Shown here piece by piece: positions 26,849 to 32,106 of a stretch of DNA of 32,106 nucleotides (the stretch's first letter is position 1; every line of letters begins with the position of its first letter). The DNA is taken from contig DVLA01000061.1 in NCBI GenBank assembly GCA_018715745.1, forward strand, positions 1-32,106. The letters run 5' to 3'. A program made the position numbers and the translations under genes. Under the pieces are notes generated by a model. That model was not told where the DNA came from, did no database searches, and worked only from the letters and a program-made list of their open reading frames with translations. Origin of the DNA: Candidatus Coprenecus stercoripullorum. Lineage in GTDB: Bacteria; Bacteroidota; Bacteroidia; Bacteroidales; UBA932.

Positions 26849-28141
26849 ATGAAGCAATTTACACCGACAGAATATGAGTTGCTCAATGTCGCGACAGGAA
26901 ACCACCTTAAGGATGAGGGATGGACATTGGCCGATAGCAGTTCGCCTGTCCCGTCACTTGTAAGGACAGTGTACAGTAAAAGCCGGCTTGATGTAAAGGG
27001 TGATGACTGGGGATTTTACAGATTTGCCGACTGGCTGCCCATACACCGTTTGCTCAAGGATTCGGCAACAACTGTCACATACAGAAGCGAGAAAATTGCC
27101 AGAGAACTCGGATTGGAACACCTTTATATCTCCTTCTCGGGGTATTGGCCTGAAAAGGGGGCCTTTATGAGAACATGCTCTTTCAAGGAAACGGAAGCAT
27201 ATTCCGTTTGCGGAAGGATTCCTTTGGACAACAGGAAGATACTTGTGGTCGCGTCGGCCGGGAATACGGCCAGGGCTTTTGCCAAAGTATGCTCCGACAA
27301 TGATATACCGCTTCTGTTGTGCATACCGGAAGATAACATTGACGCACTGTATTTCGAGCGTCCATTGAATGAGTGCGTAAAAATAGTGTCCTCGCCCAGG
27401 GGCAGCGATTATTTTGATGCGATTACCCTCTCTCAGATAGCCGGGGAGTCGGATATGTTCATGGACGAAGGAGGGGCAAAGAATGTGGCCCGCAGGGACG
27501 GTATGGGAACTACGGTATTGTCGGCAGTGACCGTAACAGGCAGGATTCCTGATGCATATTTTCAGGCAGTCGGAAGCGGTACAGGCGGGATTGCCGCATG
27601 GGAGGCTTCCATGAGACTGGCCGGTGACGGACGTTTCGGAAATAATAAAATGAGGCTGTTCCTTATGCAGAACCACCCTTTTACGCCCATGTATGATGCG
27701 TGGCGTGCCCAAAAGCGGGAACTCTTCCCGGTCAATGACGATAATGCCAGGGTACATGCAGGGAGCATAGTGGCCAAGGTGCTTTCAAATAGAAAACCGC
27801 CCTATTCCATTGCAGGAGGTGTTTTCGATGCCCTGTCGGACACCTGCGGATCCATGGAGTCGGTTACCAATGATGAAGCGTCAGTATATCTTGGCATGTT
27901 CGAACGTCTTGAAGGAGTGGACATTCACCCAGCCGCCGCAGTCGCCCTTGCTGGCCTGCATAAGGCCGTACAGAAAGGCGAAGTCGGGACTAAGGATATT
28001 ATAATGCTGAATATAACGGGAGGAGGCGAGAAACTCTTCAAGTCGGAAAACAAGGTATATTATGCCAAGCCATCGGCCGTAATCCCGCTTACAGAAGACA
28101 GGGATACTATCATCCGGAAGATAGAGAATCTGTTCAGATAA
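26849..28141 (+). CDS. Cysteate synthase (PLP, threonine-synthase-like)
   Basis: 430 residues, PLP fold type II. It fits the cysteate synthase family, which replaces the phosphate of O-phosphoserine with sulfite to give L-cysteate. Visible motifs: CSFKETEA with the likely PLP lysine Lys113, SAGNTARAFA (137-146), AVGSGTGGIAAWE as the phosphate-binding loop, and NITGGGE near the end. In methanogens the product feeds coenzyme M. In Bacteroidota it is expected to feed capnine-type sulfonolipids. The gene starts 6 nt after the membrane Hdr gene and ends the operon. No acyl-transferase for the next lipid step is seen here. A different sulfite- or serine-related reaction cannot be excluded. Confidence 0.87.
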   Translation: MKQFTPTEYELLNVATGNHLKDEGWTLADSSSPVPSLVRTVYSKSRLDVKGDDWGFYRFADWLPIHRLLKDSATTVTYRSEKIARELGLEHLYISFSGYWPEKGAFMRTCSFKETEAYSVCGRIPLDNRKILVVASAGNTARAFAKVCSDNDIPLLLCIPEDNIDALYFERPLNECVKIVSSPRGSDYFDAITLSQIAGESDMFMDEGGAKNVARRDGMGTTVLSAVTVTGRIPDAYFQAVGSGTGGIAAWEASMRLAGDGRFGNNKMRLFLMQNHPFTPMYDAWRAQKRELFPVNDDNARVHAGSIVAKVLSNRKPPYSIAGGVFDALSDTCGSMESVTNDEASVYLGMFERLEGVDIHPAAAVALAGLHKAVQKGEVGTKDIIMLNITGGGEKLFKSENKVYYAKPSAVIPLTEDRDTIIRKIENLFR

Positions 28142-28150
28142 AGGAAAGAG

Positions 28151-28237
28151 GGTAACTCAAAAGGGTAATTTCTGCGTTACGCTTGATTCGGAAATCCTCA
28201 TCTTCGCAAGCCTTGAAATTCCTCCTTTTGGGTCACC
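28151..28237. repeat. Imperfect 87-bp inverted repeat; possible two-way terminator or mobile palindrome
   Basis: The left arm (28151-28172, beginning GGTAACTCAAAAGG) pairs with the right arm (28215-28237, ending CCTTTTGGGTCACC), with about 18 of 23 positions matching. The 42-nt centre holds a nested pair, GCTTG (28181) with CAAGC (28207). It fills most of the 105-nt gap between two convergent operons. No T-run typical of a simple intrinsic terminator follows. It could end both transcripts or be a small dispersed element; no second copy was seen in this window. Confidence 0.6.
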
Positions 28238-28246
28238 ATCTTCGTG

Positions 28247-29428
28247 TCACAGGGATCTTACTGCCCCGGCAAAAAGCACTGTTCCCGAACAGGTTTCCCT
28301 TATAATAAGTATAAAGGGCCTGTCTGCGGTGAATCTTACCGGAGGTTCGGGGTTTACCGAAGCTTTCATGACGGACACTGCAGTTACAGCTGCGGCTTCA
28401 GTTCCCTTTTCATCCACCTTGAGGTAAGTCTTTTGTCTGACCTGGCTTATCATAAGCGGTATTCTGGACATACCTGAAAAATCCGCCGCAGACGTAAAGG
28501 CATTTTTCATACCAAGACCCTGTAATATGGAATTCAGATTGATATCGTACTCAAGTTCCATCTTTGGAAGTTCTATACACACCTTGGGACAGGACATTGA
28601 TGTACATATCCTTGAAAATGTACTGGCGTCAAGGTTCTCCAGCACTTCTTCAATAGAAATGCCCTCGTCGGGAAGAATCAGGTCCATAACGAAGTTGCCC
28701 TTTTCCCCGTATGGCAGTTCCACCATGCTTAACCCGTCATCGCTGTAATACGGGAATTCGGATGTCTGTCTCATCATATCCGCTTTTTGAACGGAGCCGT
28801 CCCAGGCATGGAAATCCTTCGTGACAGTCGCCGCCTTATCGAAGGGCTTTGTCCAGTTGCCGTTGAAATAGACAGCGTTAAGGATATACAGCATGTCGGC
28901 AGGACTGATGTTCTCAATTATTCTGTCTATCTTTCCCTCAGTTTTATCACTGCACCATGAATTTATTTCCTCCGGAACGGAAGGCAGTGAGAAATCCCTG
29001 CAAAAGACGTCGGCCCCGAAGCCCTTCCTTACCTTGCGCATGTACGGATTCCTGAGCTTCATCTGATCGGAAACCCAAAGGGAATTGGCTATTTCCATCA
29101 CTACGTCACTGTCAGACGTAATCCGGTCGGCAAGCTGCTTGTAATATCCGTTAATACCGTCCAGGTCAAGGGCGTCGAAACCGAGAACTTCCGACATCTG
29201 CTGCAGTGTGTGCCCTTCAGCCCCGTTCGCCGCAACGGTAAGGGCCATTGATGCGCTGAACGGTGAAACGAATACCGACGAAGACCCATCGGAGCGGACT
29301 GTTTCCCTGAGTAATCTGAAAGCAAAGGCATTACCGTCCAATGTGTCCTGTGCGGAAGGTGCACAGGAGCCTGCAACAGGGCACAGCGCCAGCGAAAGCA
29401 GCGCTATGCCCATGATTGTCTTTTTCAT
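28247..29428 (-). CDS. Serpin-family protease inhibitor, probable lipoprotein
   Basis: 393 residues. Signal peptide with a likely lipidated Cys22 (PVAGSC), so envelope- or surface-anchored. Serpin landmarks are clear: FVSPFSASMAL, ILNAVYFNGNW, MVELPYG, and the C-terminal RPFILIIRE. The reactive-loop hinge EKGTEAAAVT (340-349) has the small residues needed for loop insertion, so it should be a true inhibitor. Counting from Gly342 as P15 puts P1-P1' at about Ala356-Ser357, with Lys355 just before it. This suggests an elastase- or subtilisin-like target. Its ATG overlaps the etfA stop as ATGA, an odd pairing with metabolic genes. Confidence 0.92.
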   Translation of the reverse strand: MKKTIMGIALLSLALCPVAGSCAPSAQDTLDGNAFAFRLLRETVRSDGSSSVFVSPFSASMALTVAANGAEGHTLQQMSEVLGFDALDLDGINGYYKQLADRITSDSDVVMEIANSLWVSDQMKLRNPYMRKVRKGFGADVFCRDFSLPSVPEEINSWCSDKTEGKIDRIIENISPADMLYILNAVYFNGNWTKPFDKAATVTKDFHAWDGSVQKADMMRQTSEFPYYSDDGLSMVELPYGEKGNFVMDLILPDEGISIEEVLENLDASTFSRICTSMSCPKVCIELPKMELEYDINLNSILQGLGMKNAFTSAADFSGMSRIPLMISQVRQKTYLKVDEKGTEAAAVTAVSVMKASVNPEPPVRFTADRPFILIIRETCSGTVLFAGAVRSL

Positions 29429-30429
29429 TTTACGATTTCCTTTTTCAGCCTTTCCGTCAGCAGAGGGATTATCTTGTTGCAGTCCCCGACTATTCCGAGG
29501 TCGGCAACATTGAAGATAGGTGCGAATTTGTCCTTATTGACTGCAATTATGTAACCGGACTCTTCCATTCCGGCCAAATGCTGAATCGCCCCTGATATAC
29601 CTACAGCTATATAAAGGTCGGGACGTACTGTCTTGCCTGTCTGCCCTACCTGACGGTCATGCGGCATTATGCCTGCATCCACCATGGCGCGGGAAGAAGA
29701 GACTTCGGCTTCGAGGACGGAGGCCAGTTCGCCCAGCCTGTCGAAGCCTTCCCTGCATCCTACCCCGCGTCCTCCGGATACCAGGATCTTTGCTTCCGAG
29801 ATATCTACCTTGCCTTTATCCTGTACAACATTTTCTATAAGCCTTACCTTGACTTTTGACATGTCGATTTTCGGCTCGAAATTGATTACGGAGCCTTTCC
29901 TGCCGGGAATCCTGTCCTTTTTCTGCATCACTCCCGGACGCACCGTAGACATCTGGGGACGATGTTCCGTACACAGGATGGTTGCCATCAGGTTGCCTCC
30001 GAAAGCAGGACGTGTCATCATTAGCTGTTTGTCTTCGGAAATTTCCAACTTGGTACAGTCTGCCGTAAGGCCTGTCCCTAACCTGGCTGAAAGCCTCGGC
30101 GCGAGATCCCTGCCTATCGTTGTCGCGCCGAACAGGATCACATTAGGCCTGAATGCCGTGATAATCTGGTACACTGTCTGGGCGTACTGTTCGGTAAGAT
30201 AGTCCTTCAGTTCAGGATGGTCCGCAACTATCACTTCGTCTGCTCCGTATTCGAAAAGTTCATCGGCCAGGGAGGATATCCCGGATCCTGCAAGAATGGC
30301 CACTACTTTTTCTCCGAGGTCCCTTGCCAGATCCGATGCCTTTCCGATCAGTTCAAGCGCAACGGACTGGAGAATGCCGTTCCTCTGCTCGGCAAAGACA
30401 TATACATTTTTATAGTCGTTCTTATTCAT
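29425..30429 (-). CDS. etfA: Electron transfer flavoprotein alpha subunit
   Basis: 334 residues. Pairs with EtfB to carry electrons to or from acyl-CoA dehydrogenase through FAD. The N-terminal alpha/beta domain (YVFAEQRNG) is followed by the C-terminal FAD domain with SGGRGVG, DAGIMPHDRQVGQTGKTV, YIAVGISGAIQHLAG and VNKDKFAPIFNVADLGIVGD, the standard EtfA signature. No ferredoxin extension is fused. It lies 19 nt after etfB and is joined to the serpin gene by a 4-nt overlap. Confidence 0.96.
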   Translation of the reverse strand: MNKNDYKNVYVFAEQRNGILQSVALELIGKASDLARDLGEKVVAILAGSGISSLADELFEYGADEVIVADHPELKDYLTEQYAQTVYQIITAFRPNVILFGATTIGRDLAPRLSARLGTGLTADCTKLEISEDKQLMMTRPAFGGNLMATILCTEHRPQMSTVRPGVMQKKDRIPGRKGSVINFEPKIDMSKVKVRLIENVVQDKGKVDISEAKILVSGGRGVGCREGFDRLGELASVLEAEVSSSRAMVDAGIMPHDRQVGQTGKTVRPDLYIAVGISGAIQHLAGMEESGYIIAVNKDKFAPIFNVADLGIVGDCNKIIPLLTERLKKEIVK

Positions 30430-30448
30430 CTTCTTAAATTCTTCGGAA

Positions 30449-31234
30449 TTAGATAATAAATTTTTCTTTAAGCCTCGATATTATGATGCCTACGGCTTCT
30501 TCCGGCTCTGTCTCGAATACTTCCCCAGCCTGTTTCAGGCCTTTGGTGAAAGCTTTCTGGACCTTTGTAGGAGACCCCTTGAGCCCCAGCCTGGACTCGT
30601 CCACATCTATTTTGTCCGCACCCCATATCTCGACATTCCTGTTATATGCATCCACAATGCCGGGAACGCTCATGTACCTCGGCTTTACAGCTGAAGAGAG
30701 TACTGTAAGCAGGCATGGAGTTTCAGCTTCAAGAATCTGGTAGCCCTCTTCCGTCTCTTTTCTGACAGTAAGTTTCCGGCCGTTGTCCTTCACTTCCGCA
30801 CCGCATACGTAGGAAACCTGCGGTATGCCGAGATGTTCGGCTATCTGCGGACCTACCTGAGCCGTATCCCCGTCTATGGCCTGCCGTCCAGTAATCACTA
30901 TGTCCCATTCGAGAGTTCTCAGGGCACCGGCAAGGGCATTAGAGGTCGCCAAGGTGTCAGCACCGGCAAATTTCCTGTCAGTAAGCAGTATCGCCCTGTC
31001 CGCACCCATTGCCAACGCTTCACGCAGAACCAGGTCAGCCTGCGGCGGGCCCATTGTTATCACTGTAATATGGGCACCGACAGTGTCCTTCAGCCTCAAT
31101 GCCAGCTCAAGGCCTCCCTTGTCATCGGGGTTGATGATGCTCGGAACCCCTTCCCTAATAAGTGTACCGGTTACTGGATTTATCTTTATCTCGGTAGTAT
31201 CCGGAACCTGTTTTATACATACGACTATATTCAT
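30449..31234 (-). CDS. etfB: Electron transfer flavoprotein beta subunit
   Basis: 261 residues. It starts MNIVVCIKQVPDT and has VTGTLIREGVPSIINPDDK, a long-form loop like those of Etf proteins that work with butyryl-CoA dehydrogenase in anaerobes. VITGRQAIDGDTAQVGPQIAE and RYMSVPGI are other family motifs. It holds AMP or a second FAD in the family. The resemblance to bifurcating EtfB is from memory of those sequences; the decisive residues were not checked. It begins 18 nt after the dehydrogenase gene. Confidence 0.95.
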   Translation of the reverse strand: MNIVVCIKQVPDTTEIKINPVTGTLIREGVPSIINPDDKGGLELALRLKDTVGAHITVITMGPPQADLVLREALAMGADRAILLTDRKFAGADTLATSNALAGALRTLEWDIVITGRQAIDGDTAQVGPQIAEHLGIPQVSYVCGAEVKDNGRKLTVRKETEEGYQILEAETPCLLTVLSSAVKPRYMSVPGIVDAYNRNVEIWGADKIDVDESRLGLKGSPTKVQKAFTKGLKQAGEVFETEPEEAVGIIISRLKEKFII

Positions 31235-31252
31235 AAAACTGCTTTTTTCTGG

Positions 31253-32084
31253 TTATTTTTTAAACATGCCCGCTGCAATGACCATTCTCTGCACTTCGGA
31301 AGTGCCTTCATATATCTCGGTAATCTTTGCATCGCGCATCATTCTTTCGACTGGATATTCGCGGGTGTATCCGTAGCCCCCATGGAACTGTACGGCCTTT
31401 GTAGTGACTTCCATGGCAGTTTCGGCCGCAAAAAGCTTGGCCATCGCCGCATCTGCCGAATAGGGCATTTTCATGTCTTTCCTGAAAGCGGCCGATCTTA
31501 CCAGCAGCCTCGACGCCTCTATGCGGGTCTTCAAATCCGCCATCTGGAACTGCGTATTCTGGAACTGGGATATGGATTTCCCGAACTGCTTCCTTTCCAT
31601 CGTGTATTTTACGGTCTCATCGAGAGCCCCCTGTGCAATGCCGAGCGCCTGGGAGGCAATTCCTACGCGCCCTCCGTCAAGCGTTTTCATGGCAATGCCG
31701 AAGCCTCCTCCCAACTTGCCCAGCATATTCTCTTTTGGAATCCTGCAGTCGGTAAAAATAAGTTCAGCCGTTGCAGATCCCCTGATACCGAGCTTGAGCT
31801 CCTTTTTGCCCACTTCGAAACCGGGTGTGCCCTTTTCCACGATAAAGGCAGTAATACCTTTGTTTTTAAGGGATTTGTCAGTCATGGCGAATATCACGTA
31901 TACATGGGCGTATCCGGCATTGGTTATAAAGATTTTGTTACCGTTGAGAACCCACTGGTCCCCGTCAAGGACTGCCGTGGTCTGCTGGGCCGACGCATCG
32001 GTGCCGGCGTTGGGTTCGGTAAGCCCGAATGCCCCGAGCCATTCTCCTGAACAAAGTTTGGGAAGATATTTCCTTTTCTGTTCT
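31253..32084 (-). CDS. Acyl-CoA dehydrogenase (butyryl-CoA dehydrogenase-like), 5' end missing
   Basis: The last 277 or so codons of an enzyme usually about 380 long. FAD-dependent oxidation of acyl-CoA, or reduction of enoyl-CoA, in contact with EtfAB. Motifs: [61 protein letters not shown] and [10 protein letters not shown] with the catalytic Glu, as in short-chain enzymes. The gene sits directly upstream of etfB-etfA, the classic butyryl-CoA dehydrogenase arrangement, so a role in butyrate formation or short-chain oxidation is likely. An apparent start MCIRDR at 32101 is adapter sequence translated; the real N-terminus is off the contig. Confidence 0.94.
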
Positions 32085-32106
32085 CTGTCTCTTATACACA
32101 TCTGAC
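32085..32106. other. Nextera adapter read-through (technical)
   Basis: CTGTCTCTTATACACATCT at 32085-32103 is the reverse complement of the Tn5 mosaic end, and GAC after it is the start of the i5-side adapter. It is not genomic. It adds a false in-frame start to the dehydrogenase gene. Confidence 0.97.

Noticed and set aside
21882-28141. A coenzyme M/coenzyme B pathway like that of methanogens, suggested by Hdr proteins next to cysteate synthase
   Set aside because: No sulfopyruvate decarboxylase, methyl-coenzyme M reductase or other methanogen gene is present, and all neighbours are Bacteroidota-like. Sulfonolipid synthesis is the simpler role for cysteate.

Overview
The window looks like a fragment of a strictly anaerobic Bacteroidota genome, most likely Bacteroidales. 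The evidence is the TAnnTTTG-type promoter boxes, near-absent Shine-Dalgarno sequences, and a typical gene set: PorT-like barrel, Ig-like lipoprotein, serpin lipoprotein and a Bacteroidota-type cysteate synthase. HydG, a flavodiiron protein, PPi-type phosphofructokinase, EtfAB with acyl-CoA dehydrogenase, and Hdr-like iron-sulfur proteins indicate anaerobic life. Cysteate synthase suggests a sulfonolipid maker such as an Alistipes- or Odoribacter-like organism, but the genus is not proven. Both ends carry Nextera transposase adapter sequence, so the first and last genes are cut by the assembly, not by biology.

Layout. (1) 20-4401, minus strand: PPi-phosphofructokinase, GH13 alpha-amylase-like enzyme, a NahK-like sugar kinase, and dTDP-glucose 4,6-dehydratase (3' end missing), tightly packed or overlapping. 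(2) 4486-9964, plus: ligA, flavodiiron protein, YihY/BrkB membrane protein and hydG, with gaps of 1-12 nt. (3) 9988-16182, plus: Rel (p)ppGpp enzyme, Ig-like lipoprotein, PorT-like barrel and ispG, starting at their own promoter. (4) 16139-17512, minus: NfeD-type membrane serine protease, overlapping ispG tail to tail. (5) 17589-28141, plus: one apparent 10.5-kb operon, carA-carB-hdrC-hdrB-hdrA-like-dicluster ferredoxin-membrane HdrE/HdrD fusion-cysteate synthase. (6) 28142-28246: convergent intergenic space with an imperfect inverted repeat. (7) 28247-32084, minus: acyl-CoA dehydrogenase (5' end missing), etfB, etfA and serpin, the last two sharing ATGA.

The most interesting part is region 5 together with region 7. 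The C-B-A-C-(membrane+C+B) Hdr-like order is directly joined to an enzyme expected to consume sulfite (cysteate synthase). The membrane protein also has the architecture of ETF:menaquinone oxidoreductases, and etfAB with an acyl-CoA dehydrogenase lie about 3 kb away. Two competing models follow: an sHdr-like complex that makes or channels sulfite for cysteate and sulfonolipids, or an Etf-to-quinone electron route. Neither is proven by sequence.

No gap between genes exceeds 300 bases. I found no tRNA, rRNA, CRISPR array, transposase or phage gene.
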